Positions 19,566-31,409 are shown, counted from the first letter of the stretch. The stretch is 64,000 bases of DNA from Daphnia pulex (GCF_021134715.1 NC_060019.1:13158001-13222000), one strand, 5' to 3'. Notes: a model not told the origin generated them from the letters alone. Numbers and translations: made by a program.

Positions 19566-20655
19566 ATGGCACGCTCCGTTCTACTCCTGTGCATTGGTAT
19601 GACGAATAAATTGAATTACATTTACAGTTTACAAATCAAATCATCGCCAGATTTTAAATTTTCGACTTATTCTGATCGTTTCAGGTGTCGCCATGGTCTG
19701 TGCCTTCCCCGTCGATGACGTGGAATTGCATCGCGTAAGTTGGATCCAGGATCGAAATAAGAAAAATCTCAAAAAATTAATAATTACCTCAAATTTGCTT
19801 ATTTGATTCTAGGAGAAAAGAGGAGCGGCTGTTGCACCTGGAGGCGGCTCCGGATACGGTGGTGCGTCCGGAGGTAGTTACGGATTCGGTTCCGGAGCCG
19901 GAGCTTACGGCGGAACTGGCGGAGGATACGGCGGGATCGACACCGGAGCAGCTAGCGCCGCAGCCGCCGCTGAATTAGCCAACGCTGCAGGCGTTGCCGG
20001 AAGCTCGTATGAAATCCTTTGTGACTAATTTGATTACGAAAAAGGATTCGCTTCAATAGGAATTTTTTCAAAATTGTCCAGGGCTACCAGCGCCATTGCG
20101 TCGGTGGTGCGCAGCGATTACAACAAACAATTGGCCACCACTGCCCAATTCGTGGCCCAGTACACGGCCCCCGTGACTTCCAATGAGCTGCACAATTCCT
20201 TCAACGCCGTGACCAGCCAACAGGCGGCCGGTGAAATCGCTGCAGCTTTGGCCGCTGCCAGCCCAGCCATTTGGGCCGCTTCCAACAGTGCTGCCCAAAC
20301 CAACTTTGCCTCCGCTTTCCAGGTATATTCCTGATTCATCATTTGACAATTAGATTATAGGATTTTGTCATTTAAAAATGTAACTCACGTCCATTGATCC
20401 GTCCAGGTGGCTCAGTCTGGTTCGTTGGCCGCCGCCGCCCACAACGCCTTCGCCCAGCAGTCCGTCCAGTTGGCCGGCTCGGCTCAGGCCGCTCAAGCTC
20501 AAAGTGCCGCTCACGCTGCGGCTTACGCTTCGGCTGCCAAGACTTCAAGCGTCGCCATCGACGCCGCCGCCCTCCAGGCAGTCAACGGCATCACCTCCCT
20601 TGGCAACAGCGCCGCTTCCAATTTTGGAAATGGATACGGTCACTACGGAAAATAA
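19566..20655 (+). CDS. FP1, secreted Gly/Ala-rich fibrous protein with convertase site
   Basis: The start MARSVLLLCIG splices in phase 1 to GVAMVCAFPVDDVELHR, giving a signal peptide and a short propeptide. The third exon opens EKRG, forming R-E-K-R, a furin-type site, across the intron. The mature chain starts with a Gly/Ser/Tyr-rich head (GGGSGYGGASGGSYGFGSG). An Ala-rich helical body follows in two more exons (to 20322 and 20406-20655), ending GNGYGHYGK. Total is about 255 residues. The Ala-rich body is less repetitive than in FP7, FP10 and FP11 and contains Asn, Ser and Thr. It is probably an extracellular structural protein; I do not recognise a named family. The exon 3 donor (near 20007) reads TC|GTATGAAA and the acceptor near 20080 joins in frame. 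Confidence 0.8.
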
Positions 20656-22222
20656 ATTGATTAGTTTTTCTTCTTTTTTTTCACTCCTTCTCCCGTTTGA
20701 TTAGTAACTTGTTGAGAAACGGAATTCTCAGATTATCTTTCCTCTTCTTTATTATGTGGACCGTCGTTGATCGACATCATTTGCACTTTCCGTCACTGTT
20801 CACCTAATACAGCAGCTACTTTTTGGCCAATATTTTTTGCTGGTTAACTCAAAATTCTTAAATACTTTTCCAACTGCTGACTGAGCCCTTTTAACCAAAC
20901 ACAAGAATCTGATTGATTGACATGCTCGGTGTTTGCTTATGAAAAAAATGAAATAAAACAATCGTCCTGAATTAGACTGCCCGTTTTGGAATTGGTTTCT
21001 ATATGAGCTGTTTCTTGAGTATGCTCTTGAGTAGGACTCTCGACAAAATGATGGATGGCAAATTCAATTAGATTTTTAAAGAGAAATAAGCTGGATAACA
21101 ATCCATTAAACAATCAAAATTTTGGCAGATTCAGTTAAACTTCACTTGTTACCATAACAGTCCTAACAAAATCATCCATAAAAAATTTCGACTCTACTAA
21201 AACAAGGCAATACAAAGTCATAGAAAATTTTTTGGGTTAATTTGTACCACATTTCATGCAGAGAAAGATGCCTGGCAGTGCGTATTATTTCTAATTTGTT
21301 TGATTGAAATCATCATCAATAACAAGTTTCACGCGAATACAGACTGTAAGAAATTTAAAAAATATTAAACCACAAAAACGTTTCTATAACTATCACAAGA
21401 GCTTCGCTTTGTTTCTATAAATAAAGTCAACTGGAGGTGTAGAGTTGCACGTCATGTTTGAATTAAATTGAAATTCAGAGTCGTCACGCGAATTTGATTT
21501 GGACGGCCAACACAATTAGCATCATGCTCTGTAATTCTAAACGAGACCACCGAGCGTTAATAAACACACCGTCACTTCCGTATAATGGATATCGTGTCAG
21601 AATTCCAACTCATTTCCTTTCTCCTGTCTACGATTCGTCATGGACTCTTGACACGTATTCATACCTTCAACAAAGGCGATTATGACAATTCACCGGCTGT
21701 ATGAATACAGTGCGCTATGTAGACTAAACTTGTAAACAAATCGAATTTTTCTTGCAAGAATGTGCTATTGAAACATTGGTCATTTGGGTGAGTGGCAAAA
21801 CATCAACCGCCAAGAAAGTCAGATATTTTGTTTGTGTTATTGTGCTCGTATCGCGAGAAAGTTTTGTCGGGGCCTATTAGGTGGATTGGAATATTTGTTG
21901 GAGCGTCCCTGTTTTGTCACATCGCCAGTTTGCTGGCCACACTTTGATGAGCAACCGAGAAAGTCAATCAAGCAAGCGCATCAGCCCCACAATACCCATC
22001 GAGTCGAATGGAAATGGGGAAAGGACGACGATCGTTTTCCCTTTCTTGTGTTTCATCTTCTTTTCTCTCCTTTCACCGCATCCCCTGAGCCCCTTCTTCT
22101 TCATTTTCACCTCATTTTCACCTCATTCATTGACTTGAGGCTTTGTGCAAAGTTGGAGAATCGATTGGGAAATCGAACGGACCGACTCTGTTGCTGGATG
22201 ACAAATTGTTTTGAGCTCAAAA
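20656..22222. other. Intergenic sequence between FP1 and FP2
   Basis: Contains FP1 3' sequence with a possible AATAAA near 20950. The frames at 21784-22227 and 21881-22138 run through pyrimidine-rich sequence and look accidental. No gene is supported. Confidence 0.4.
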
Positions 22223-22229
22223 TATAAAA
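22223..22229 (+). promoter_or_regulatory. TATA box of FP2
   Basis: TATAAAA about 70 bp upstream of the FP2 start codon. Confidence 0.6.
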
Positions 22230-22296
22230 TCACGGCGTCGTTCACAAGAGTCACATCATACTCGTCTTGAACATCCAACCAACTCGACATCTCATC

Positions 22297-23316
22297 ATGA
22301 AGCTGCTGGCAGTCCTCGTTCTCTGCATCGGTAATTTTATAGTTTCCACACGCAATTGATTCTAAACTTAAACTTTTCGTCTTCTCTGCAGTCGGTGTGT
22401 TCGCCTCGTCCAACAGCACCATCTCAGCGGAAAAGGCCTCCACAACCACAAGCTTGGACGAAAGCGACGAATACATCCGCGTAAGTGACACTTGAAACGG
22501 GAAAACATTCTGATCGGATTATAAGTGTTATCTTGGAACAATTTTTCAGGTGAAACGAGGTTGGCTCAAAGGTAGTTATGGTGGAACTTCGACTGCGCCA
22601 GTAGTTACGTATTACGGGCCTCCTCCTGGTAATTAATAACAAAATTCACCATGAAAACGAATTATTTATATTAAATCTTCCATCCCTTTTCTGACAAACA
22701 GGTGCAGCTCAAGCTGCGGCCGCTGCACAGGCAGCGCAGGCGGCCCAATACGCCGCTCATGCAGCCCAACAGGTATATTGAAATTCAATTAGAAAAAATT
22801 CAAACATTAGGACAACTCTAAATTTAATAATTTCGATTTAATAATTTCCCATAAGGCTGTTCAAGCAGCGGCGGCTGCTGCCCAAGCAGCACAAGCTGCT
22901 GCCAGCCAGGTAAGTTTCGCTTCCTTCATAAAATGGCCAACTTGTTTCGTTTAAATTTTACCCATTATTATTACTTGCTTCAATGCAGGCAGCCGGTGCA
23001 GCTCAAGCCGCTCAAGCGGCCCAGGCCGCAACAGCGGCTGACATCGCCCAGGCAGCTCAGATTGCTCAGGCAGCCCAAAGTGCTGCTGGTCAAGCCGCCC
23101 AGGCGGCTCAAGCGGTCCAGGCAGCTCAGGCAGCGACAGCCGCACAAGCCGCACAGGCGGCAGCTGCAGCCCAGGCAGCTCAAGCCGCCCAGGTATAAAA
23201 ATATTTTAAAAAAGGTCTTGAAATTAGGTATGCGTGAATGACAAAAATAGAAATCAAAATCAATAACCCCTATATTCAAGGCGGCGAGCGGTTACAACAG
23301 CTACGGAAAATACTAG
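22297..23316 (+). CDS. FP2, secreted Ala/Gln-rich fibrous protein
   Basis: Seven exons by eye, about 190 residues. MKLLAVLVLCIG and GVFASS form the signal peptide. An acidic Ser/Thr-rich propeptide ends DEYIR, and the next exon begins VKRG, giving R-V-K-R across the intron. The mature head is short (GWLKGSYGGTSTAPVVTYYG) and is followed by small cassette exons, all phase 0, made of A-A-Q units. The longest (22990-23193) has repeated AAQAAQAAQ with Asp, Ile, Ser and Thr interruptions. The last exon encodes AASGYNSYGKY. Cassette exons start GCN and end CAG, so adding or skipping one would keep the frame. Predicted to be an extracellular helical or fibrous structural protein. Confidence 0.8.
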
Positions 23317-24322
23317 AAAACTAAAAATAAGAAAACAAAAAACAAATATGAATTGCACCCTGGAATCTGCGCACCTGTATACAACTGAAATGGATGTTAT
23401 GGAATCAACCCACCCCCTCCATGATGATGTGACATCATTTGCGTCATTGCTCACAAACTTTTTAGCCCTAAGAATGTTCACACATATTTCGTGTCTGTCC
23501 AATCAAATGAACTCTTCCAATACAAAATAACAAAAAAAAATATGATTTCACATGCGCATCATTTCTTCCACAAGGCTCGCCATAAGGGCCAATAACAGCA
23601 ATCGAAAATAATAGATGAAATACATCAATCCAACACATGATCTCTTTTGAAAAAGGTCCCTAATGAACATGATGAAATCGACGACAAATTTTTATTGGCC
23701 GATTTTTACAAGTCTTGAAGGATGCTCATCAGTTTTCGCTATAAAATAAAAGGAAATACGGACAACCAAATTTAAAAAAATTGCAGTCACTCAAAATTAT
23801 TAATCTTTTTGATGTTGTCATTTAACGGTCAATGGCGATGAGTTTTGTGTTTGCGAAAATTACTCATCGTTGAAAATTACGGAAAATTAAGAGAACAGAG
23901 GTGAGCGAGAGCCAATCAATGGGCTGAAATCTTTTGTTGGTTTTCTAGTGGCAGAGGTTTATTATCAGGGGATCAAACTTTCTCCTTGATAACAACAATT
24001 GAAAAAGCGATTGAAATGACTGGTCATGGGAAAAGAGGGGAAGATGACACCCGCTTCCGAAATGAAGTCTTCCGCAAACACGGCGATATTGTCAACCGTC
24101 GATTATATACGTGGGTGGGACAGAAGGGAGAAAGTTTTCCTTTTCAATAAGAAATGAGTAAGGAAATTTTGTTTTTCATTTTCTTTTCTCTCAAATTGGA
24201 AACCGGGAAGAATAAAATAAAAGGATGCTACAAACAGCGTAAATTGGACTTTGCTCAAGGCTGTCACTTCACTAACAGTGTCAACAAGGAAGTAAGGAAA
24301 AGAGATTGAACGTCCCCTTCTC
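23317..24322. other. Intergenic sequence between FP2 and FP3
   Basis: No supported gene or repeat. Reading frames are short and lack motifs. Confidence 0.4.
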
Positions 24323-24329
24323 TATAAAA
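24323..24329 (+). promoter_or_regulatory. TATA box of FP3
   Basis: TATAAAA about 95 bp upstream of the FP3 start codon. Confidence 0.6.
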
Positions 24330-24422
24330 CTCTCATCCGTTGGCATTGCTGTGAACAGATCTCTTTCCATCGCCAAACGTTTCAGCAGCTCAACAAGTCA
24401 TCTTACACACACAATCTACAAA

Positions 24423-25805
24423 ATGGCCAATAAGTTTTCTTTCGTAGTGGTATTGGGTAAGTTTTGACGAAAATAGGAAAAATGGTCATAATTTAGCCGA
24501 TCACAAATGAACTTATGACCAAAATATTTTTGATTCTTTTGGCATAGCGGCCCTATGTGTGCTGCAATGTTTCGGTGTGATTTCCGCCAGTGAAATTCGA
24601 GTGAGTCAATTATTTGGCTGAGGACAAAATGACTCTGATCAATTCTATATTGTTATTCTTTCAGGTGAAAAGAGGTGGATTGACAACGGGAACTACCAGC
24701 GGATATACCGCTCAACCCCACGTTCATTATGCCCCGGCTCCAGGTATTGAAAAGATTCAACCAGTTTCTAATATGATGAAAAATTCAAACATAAATTTTA
24801 CATATGGATAAACAAGTTACTGACAAATTTTCTCTCAAAATGCGAAAAGGTGCCGCAGCAGCAGCAGCGGCCGCCGCTGCTGCCCAACAGGCCGCTCAAG
24901 CAGTCCAAGCGGTTCAAGCTGTAATAAACGCTTAGAGAATTCATGAAATCAATTCACTTTTACAATCAGCAACCATATCCATCATTTCAGGTCACAAGTG
25001 GAGTTGCAGAGGCGGCACAAGCAGCTTCAGCTGCAACATACCAAGTAATTTGATTATTCCTGTTTACACACAACCCTCACACCTCTTACATTTTGGCAAA
25101 GCTCGATAGTCGTTTCGCATAATTCATTTTTAAACTCTTTTGATAGGCAAAAGCAGCCGCACAAGCTGCCCAATCTAATCAAGTCAAAGTACAGGCCATT
25201 CTACAAGATGTCGCAGCCGCTGCCCAGGCAGCCCAGTATGCAGGTAACAAATAATAAGCAATTAAAAATAAGCAATGTCTCACAACAAACTCGTCTCATT
25301 CCGATCAATGTAGCTAAAGCTGCGATTCAAGGTGCAAATGCCGTTCAAGCCGTTCAAGCAGTAGCCGCCGCCAACGCAGCCTCCGGTAATCAACAAGTCT
25401 ATTTAAAAATGTCATGGTCAAACTAATAACATTTTTCGTCATTGAATGTTAGCTGTCTCCGCCGCCAATGCTGTCCAACAGGTAAACCCAACCCTCACAC
25501 GATAATTTACTCATGTTCACAAATCAAATTTCTTATTTCACTGCACATTATTGGCACATATGACTTGAATGGCACCTTTTGTTTAGTCAACTTATGTTAA
25601 ATCGATCGGGGTCACGAAGGTATTTTCTATTTCAAAATAACCACAACAAAATAAAACAATAGATGGATGCCTAATACTTGTTTATAACAATTTTTCGTTA
25701 TTTCATTAGGCAGCACAGGCTTCACAGGCCGCTAAAGCGGCTCAAGCGGTGCAGGCTGCCAAATTGGCCCAAGCTCTCTCGCAGTCAAAAGGACATCATT
25801 ATTAA
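24423..25805 (+). CDS. FP3, secreted Ala/Gln/Val-rich protein split into many small exons
   Basis: The signal peptide (MANKFSFVVVL then AALCVLQCFGVISA) is followed by a propeptide ending SEIR. The next exon starts VKRG, giving R-V-K-R. The head is GGLTTGTTSGYTAQPHVHYA. About six to seven further small exons encode poly-Ala and A-A-Q/A-V-Q runs (for example QQAAQAVQAVQAV). The C-terminus is SQSKGHHY. A 33-base exon (25587-25619, STYVKSIGVTK) with proper splice sites may be included or skipped without changing the frame. Introns here are 60-220 bp and AT-rich, against GC-rich exons. Total is about 200 residues. This is the most fragmented member of the array, so exon choice is the least certain part. 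Confidence 0.75.
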
Positions 25806-26586
25806 AAAAATCAAGTTCCGGAAGAAAATAAAATTTACTTTTACACATTCGCATTCATTGTATATTCCTTCTTTATAATCAGTGTTCACTTTTCTGCAGC
25901 ATCCAATAAACACTTACGTTTTTTCTAATTGAAAAGTCAAAAATCATTTCGAATTATTCCATAGTTACGGAAAGAATTTGTGATGACGCCACACGCTTGA
26001 AAATCTTTGTCAATGTGTCAAGATGGCACAGAAACAAAATTTCGGTACAATACTGATAATTTAGTTAATTTTTTTTTAAGAAATTATTTTCATCAGCGTT
26101 TCGCATTGGCATTGAATGAACTTCTATTTTTTAAAAAATTATTCTAAGGAATCCAACCTGAAACCCTCTGGTCGTGATTAAAGGCTTTCACGTGGTGTAC
26201 GTAATTAAACAGGCATGGGACCTAATTTAAAGGCATCCACCAAAGTTAAAAGCATCCATAAAATAGTCTAATAATGAAATCAACATGATGGTGGTTTGTA
26301 AAGATTAAGGCTATCGGGCGACAATCAATGGCCAACGACATTAAGCGTCAAGGATTGCTAGGCCGTTCAAACAAAGAGAAGAATAGCCTATCTTCTATCT
26401 ATAAGTCTTATGGCACGTTGTCCTAGATAGAACTAGGCTTTTAGAAAAATCAATGAAAAGGATGCCTCTAGTAGAACAATCGAGATAAAGAGAAAATATC
26501 GTATCCGTCACGACTTGAACACAAAAGAGTTTTACGTCACAGTGGAAATGACATTCGGAGCATTTCTCCTGTCTTGACTTACAAAG
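25806..26586. other. Intergenic sequence between FP3 and FP4
   Basis: No gene supported. The frame 26395-26598 (minus) has no motif and overlaps the FP4 promoter. Confidence 0.4.
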
Positions 26587-26593
26587 TATAAAA
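26587..26593 (+). promoter_or_regulatory. TATA box of FP4
   Basis: TATAAAA about 55 bp upstream of the FP4 start codon. Confidence 0.6.
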
Positions 26594-26642
26594 ACCAAGC
26601 GTTAGCAATTGTTGGGTCTACAGAATTGTTAGAATCTTCATC

Positions 26643-27211
26643 ATGTCTCGTTCAGTAATGAGTAAGAGCCTGAAAAAGAAATTTGAATTATACGTCAAAT
26701 AATAACGCAATAATATTCAAATTTCTTGTCTGTTGACAGTTTGTCTCCTAGTATCTGCAGTTGCCGTTTTCAGCCAGCAAGTCAATTCGCAGCAGAGACC
26801 CGACTTGGACTTGCACCAAAGAGTAAAACATAAAACATCTTATAAATATGCCTAATAGAGTTGACCCACAAATTGTGCATTTCAGATCAAACGAGGCGAC
26901 TTCTATGGACCGAATGGACTGGGAGCTGGAAATGGGGGATTGGGCGGTTATGGTGGCACTTACGGTGGGTTGGGTTTGACCGGAAGTTCGTTCAATCCAG
27001 TCCTGTTCCAAGGTGCTGCCGTGGCGGGAGGTTTCGCTAAAGAGGCCTACAATGCCAATCTGGCTTCTTTGGCGTCTGCCGATGGACTTTTAAGCGGAGG
27101 ATCGTTCGGAGTCGGATATTACGCCGGAGCCGTCGCCAACGCGGCCGCTGCCGGTGCGGCGGCTGGCAACAAGCACAAGGGAGGCTCATCTTTGTCCTAC
27201 GGTCGTCGTTG
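26643..27211 (+). CDS. FP4, secreted Gly/Ala/Tyr-rich short protein
   Basis: Three exons, about 143 residues. MSRSVM joins ICLLVSAVAVFSQQVNS (signal peptide). A propeptide ends DLHQR, and exon 3 opens IKRG, giving R-I-K-R. The mature part starts GDFYGPNGLGAG, has GGLGGYGGTYGG, then an Ala/Gly-rich middle with few Gln residues, and ends SSLSYGRR. It lacks the long A-A-Q body of its neighbours, so it is either an early-branching member or a short form. The Gly-Arg-Arg end resembles a peptide-amidation signal, which may be coincidence. An AATAAA signal lies at 27286-27291, about 75 bp after the stop. Confidence 0.8.
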
Positions 27212-28063
27212 AGTCCGGAATGAAATTTTACTTTCGACTGCATGCACAACTTTATTACCTATTCTAATATGATACGTTTGATACGAATAAACTGTTTACA
27301 AGTTACTACTTCCTATGATTTCAATCAGCAAACGAGAAATAAATTCCTTCTTGGGAATGAAATTTATGTCATGGCTAAAATCTACACAGTCAAAAGGGCA
27401 AACTTATGGCGGCTCTAGAAAATCCACCTGATTTGTAGTGAATAAAAGTTGGGAAATGATTCATCGAACAAGGGAATTCGAATTAATCCACTACTCTCAC
27501 ATAAACGTCACCTAATCAGTGGGAAATTTGTCTCTCCAATTCCGACATTATCCGTTCTCAAAAGATAAAAACTTTGACAAAAGTCTACTATTAGACGAGC
27601 GATTAAAGTTTATCTTGAAAGCGCAGAATAATGAACTCGCAAAATGAATTTTGCTTTTCTGATAGACCAAGAAAATTGGTATCATGTAATAGACGTAGTC
27701 TAGTACGCCATTTTAAAACTAATTGGTGTCCCCATATTTAGACAATAACTTGTCATTTAGAATTTGATCTGTTGCTTCTTCGTTGATTGGATTAGGCGAT
27801 TTCTCTGACTGTAAAGAGGAAAAGTGACAGTTTTGTGATGAAACAATAAGACGTCTGGTGTTGAGTGACGGAACAATGGTATCTTCCAATACCATTGTAG
27901 CGTCCGCAATAGTGATCCATTTAGTTCCTCCAATAACGGAACTTTCAGTTCAAGAGAAAATAAGAAAGGACAGGAAGTGCTACAATGACGTCACAAACTC
28001 ACGATCTCGGGATGAATTAAAGAAAAGGGAAAACAAGAATCTCTAGAACTGCCCTAGTGCTCC
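27212..28063. other. Intergenic sequence between FP4 and FP5
   Basis: Contains the FP4 3' UTR. The frame 27858-28046 has no motif. No gene is supported. Confidence 0.4.
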
Positions 28064-28070
28064 TATAAGT
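28064..28070 (+). promoter_or_regulatory. TATA-like box of FP5
   Basis: TATAAGT about 65 bp upstream of the start. FP6 has TATAAAT in a matching context (CTCCTATAA). Confidence 0.5.
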
Positions 28071-28129
28071 AGACGTTTAACTCTTCACATTTTTAACATT
28101 CTCCATCCGCCAGACAACACATCAGCACC

Positions 28130-28690
28130 ATGAAACGCGCTACTGTTTTAACTGCCTTTTTTCTAGGTATTAATGAAAGCTAATCTATGTCGTACACAAA
28201 TGAAAGATTTATAATCATTTTCCTACCTTTTTTATCACAAACAGCCATCGCGGTCGGAACAGCAATGAGCATCCCGGTCGACGACGAGTCCGGACGTGTC
28301 CTTCACCGTGTAAGTTGACAGTCGGCAAAAAAATGTTGAGTTTCCACAACGACGGAAGATGTAATCCGGGCAATCTTCTTGTAGGTTCGTCGTGGACGCG
28401 GTTACCACGGTACCTTGAATGGTGTCACCGGTGTGGTGGATGGTTCCACCGTTCACGCGGTCAGTACTGGAGCAAACAGCTTCGTCAACGGATTCCAATC
28501 CAGCCAAAACTTCTTGTCCTCCGCCGGACGTGGAAACTACGTCGGACAGCAGGGTGGTCTTCAGGCTGCTGCTTGGGCCGGAGGTGGTGCCACAGCTGCC
28601 GGTTTTGGTTACAACTCGGCCGCCAGTAGCGGGGCTGGTTATCCATCCAATGTCGCTGGTTACCAAGGATTCCCTAGCTATGGTCGTTAA
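28130..28690 (+). CDS. FP5, secreted Gly/Ala/Asn-rich protein (FP5/FP6 pair)
   Basis: Exon 1 encodes MKRATVLTAFFL. Exon 2 completes the signal peptide (AIAVGTAMS) and encodes a propeptide ending SGRVLHR. Exon 3 begins VRRGRGYHG, so the convertase site is R-V-R-R. The mature chain of about 100 residues is not A-A-Q repetitive. It has Gly, Ser, Asn and Val-rich segments (STGANSFVNGFQSSQNFLSS, QQGGLQAAAWAGGG) and ends AGYQGFPSYGR. FP6 at 29405 is a clear tandem paralogue sharing most of this sequence. Total is about 136 residues. The common leader plan ties this pair to the array even though the mature chain differs. Confidence 0.85.
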
Positions 28691-29341
28691 AAAGGATAAA
28701 ATAGGATATTGAATTAACATTTTGTTGCAACTCTTCCTTCTGTGGTTGATTGGATATTAAACAGTTATGCAGGCATACAAATTTTACTTGAAATACACAT
28801 ACGTTATGCTCTAAATTAAAAACGTGTCGTAATATTAACTAAGGATGAAATTGATAGATATTGTTCATGATTAAGATGTAGCATAAAAATCTGATTGCGA
28901 AAAAATCGATAGAATGAAAGGTCAGATAGGAAAATAGACAGATTCAAAATTTCAATTATTGCCAACGTTTTGTTGATAATGTTTTTAGTAAAAATTATGA
29001 CCACCATTTGGTTGCAAAGGCAACAGCATAGGTTTGAGGCGAAAAAAAAACGAGATGAAAGGCACCTGCTATTATGTAAAAATTGTTACTACGAGAAGAT
29101 TCGAAAGTTTTTCAAGCTACCCCACTTTGAATTAATAAATGAATGGAATGATAGTGGTGTTTCCTATCTCAAACAGAACCAATTTTGCCCAAATTAAACT
29201 GTAACTTTTCTCTCGTCTGAGGCGTTAATATCGTTCTGCACCAAGTGACGTGAATGTTTTGTCATTTATAAATAGTGGGGGGTTATGCTGGCAGCCATGG
29301 CAAATAGGAAATGAAAGTGAAACCTATGAGGCCTTTGCTCC
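28691..29341. other. Intergenic sequence between FP5 and FP6
   Basis: FP5 3' sequence and FP6 upstream region. No further gene is supported. Confidence 0.4.
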
Positions 29342-29348
29342 TATAAAT
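29342..29348 (+). promoter_or_regulatory. TATA box of FP6
   Basis: TATAAAT about 60 bp upstream of the FP6 start, in a context shared with FP5. Confidence 0.55.
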
Positions 29349-29404
29349 AAACGTTTTCAGCAGGTGCATACCATTCCTCATCCGACTAACAACACTTCAG
29401 CAAC

Positions 29405-29943
29405 ATGAAACGTGCTACAACTGTCTTGGTTCTAGGTAATTAAAAATAAAAGAAATTTTAAATATAAAATCTAACCAGATTCACTTTTTTTCCTATCGAC
29501 TCACAACATCAACAGCGATGATGATCGGAGCTGCATTGAGCTTCTATGACGAAGAGCAGCCCCAACCTGTCCTTCACCGCGTAAATTGACTAAAACTCAA
29601 CAATGTCTGACTAGAGCTAAAATAATTTACCTTTCAGGTTCGTCGTGGTCGTGGTTATCACGGTTCTTTAAGTGGAGTTAATACTGTGGTCGACGGTATC
29701 GCCCTTCACGCGGTCAGTACTGGAGCCAACAATTTCGTCAACGGATACAGGGCTAGCCAAAACTTTTTGGCCTCTGCTGCTCGTGGTAATTATGTTGCCC
29801 AGCAAGGTGGTCTTCAGGCTGCTGCATGGGCGGCCAATGGTGCAGCCCAAGCTGGATTCCATTACAACTCAGTTGCCAGCAGTGGGGCTGGTTATCCATC
29901 CAACGTAGCTGGCTACAAAGGATTCCCCAGCTATGGTCGCTAA
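29405..29943 (+). CDS. FP6, tandem paralogue of FP5
   Basis: Same three-exon plan as FP5: MKRATTVLVL, then AMMIGAALS and a propeptide ending QPVLHR, then VRRGRGYHG (site R-V-R-R). The mature chain has STGANNFVNGYRASQNFLAS, QQGGLQAAAWAANG and the end AGYKGFPSYGR. Differences from FP5 concentrate in the leader and in Gly/Ala exchanges, while the C-terminal 25 residues are nearly unchanged, suggesting constraint there. Total is about 133 residues. Introns are unrelated in detail, so the duplication is not very recent. Confidence 0.85.
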
Positions 29944-31322
29944 AAAAAATACTTGATTTAGGCAAAATTTCTATTGTAACTCTGCATCTCCTTTACCTTT
30001 TAACGAATTCCACATGCAAGAGCTGCGAATGGGCTGTAACTGGTCTCATTCTTAGCATGTTTAACTGGAAGGATAAAACACAAATACACTTTATGACTTA
30101 ACGATTTAATGAATTATGATTAAAGAATAGATTAGTACTACTTACACATGTCAATTTCTTTGTCAAGTCAAAAGAACGGTAATCAGTAAGAAAATAAATG
30201 TTCACACATGGTCAACACTACCATGATGTATCAAGAGAGTCGGGGGAGATGTTCATTCGTGTCACACACACGGGAGAGAGAGAAAAGAAAATTGCAATTC
30301 ATTCTTTTGTCCGCTAGTTTCGCTAGTGGTTTTTTGGCGCGGGTTTTTTCATCCCGGTAGGGGAATGGTGGCACATCGCGCCAAAATAAAATAAACTGCG
30401 TGGAGCAACAACAATGGCTGCCAATAAATCGACTTTGACTTGTCTTGTGATGCGTTGCTGAGTTCAAATTTGCATAAAATTCGACCAACAAAAAAGGTAT
30501 TTAGTATCAAAACGATAAAGTTTTTATTTCCTGGTAATAAGGGTATCCATTTTCCGCATTGTAGGGAATTTTCTCGTGGAATTCATACCCTTCCTTTCCA
30601 TTTGATGTAAAAACAAAACATTTGGACTTGTCCGAATTTTGAAAACGTAGATTTCTCGTCTTCCGATAAAGTTGTAACTTAATTAATTATGTGGGAACTT
30701 TCGTTTTTCGTATTGATTAATATAGCTCGTCGTGACTAGAAATTTGGATAATCTATGAAACAAAAGACCCGACTCCTTTTTTAAACAGATAACCTAAATA
30801 GGTTTCACGGTTTGTAATATCCCAGTGGAATCCATTTCCTCCAAGACAAAAGATACCAAAGAAAAAATTGACGGAAGACAAATTTCAGCAATTATGGGTG
30901 CCTTTTTCTGTCCTCCATTGAATTTCAATTCGCTTAGAGAAAGCTCAACAGTTATTGAACCAATTATTAGAATTCCAACAAAAGCTCGCAGAAAAGGAAA
31001 GTGAAATTAGAATCATTGCCCCGATGAGTTCAATAAAACTGGGAAATCAAACACTCGACAAAAACCATCAAAGAGCATAAACTAATTGGGCTGTTCATTA
31101 TTTGTTTTGTGTCGTTTATGCAAATGATGCACGGGTAGTACGGGTACAGGTGCAACACGAATTTTCGCACGATAACCAGTACCTTTCAATGCCAGTTACG
31201 GTACGTTATCCGAGTGCTGCCGATTCCATCAAAGACCATTCAAAGAATAAGTGAAACGCCGAAAGGAGGTGGTCGAATGATCACCCAGTTGGCAACTGTT
31301 GGACAATAAGAACAAGGATAGA
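29944..31322. other. Intergenic sequence between FP6 and FP7
   Basis: About 1.4 kb without a supported gene. It contains a pair of inverted TTTTGGCGCG / CGCGCCAAAA sites at 30332-30341 and 30377-30386 (separate entry). Reading frames such as 30231-30491 (minus) have no motif. Confidence 0.4.
30332..30386. promoter_or_regulatory. Two inverted E2F-like sites
   Basis: TTTTGGCGCG at 30332-30341 and its exact reverse complement at 30377-30386, 35 bp apart, in an otherwise AT-rich gap. Both match the E2F consensus TTTSGCGC. No gene with a fitting start is visible on either side, so function is unproven. Confidence 0.3.
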
Positions 31323-31330
31323 TATTTAAG
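31323..31330 (+). promoter_or_regulatory. Weak TATA-like box of FP7
   Basis: TATTTAAG about 85 bp upstream of the start. The inverted paralogue FP11 has the same octamer at the matching place (42357-42364, minus). Confidence 0.4.
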
Positions 31331-31409
31331 GCAAGGAATATTCCGAAAAAATTATCAGTGTTCGACAATCACTCGGCAAAGTCAAACCTTCCAATCTCAA
31401 TTCAACAAA

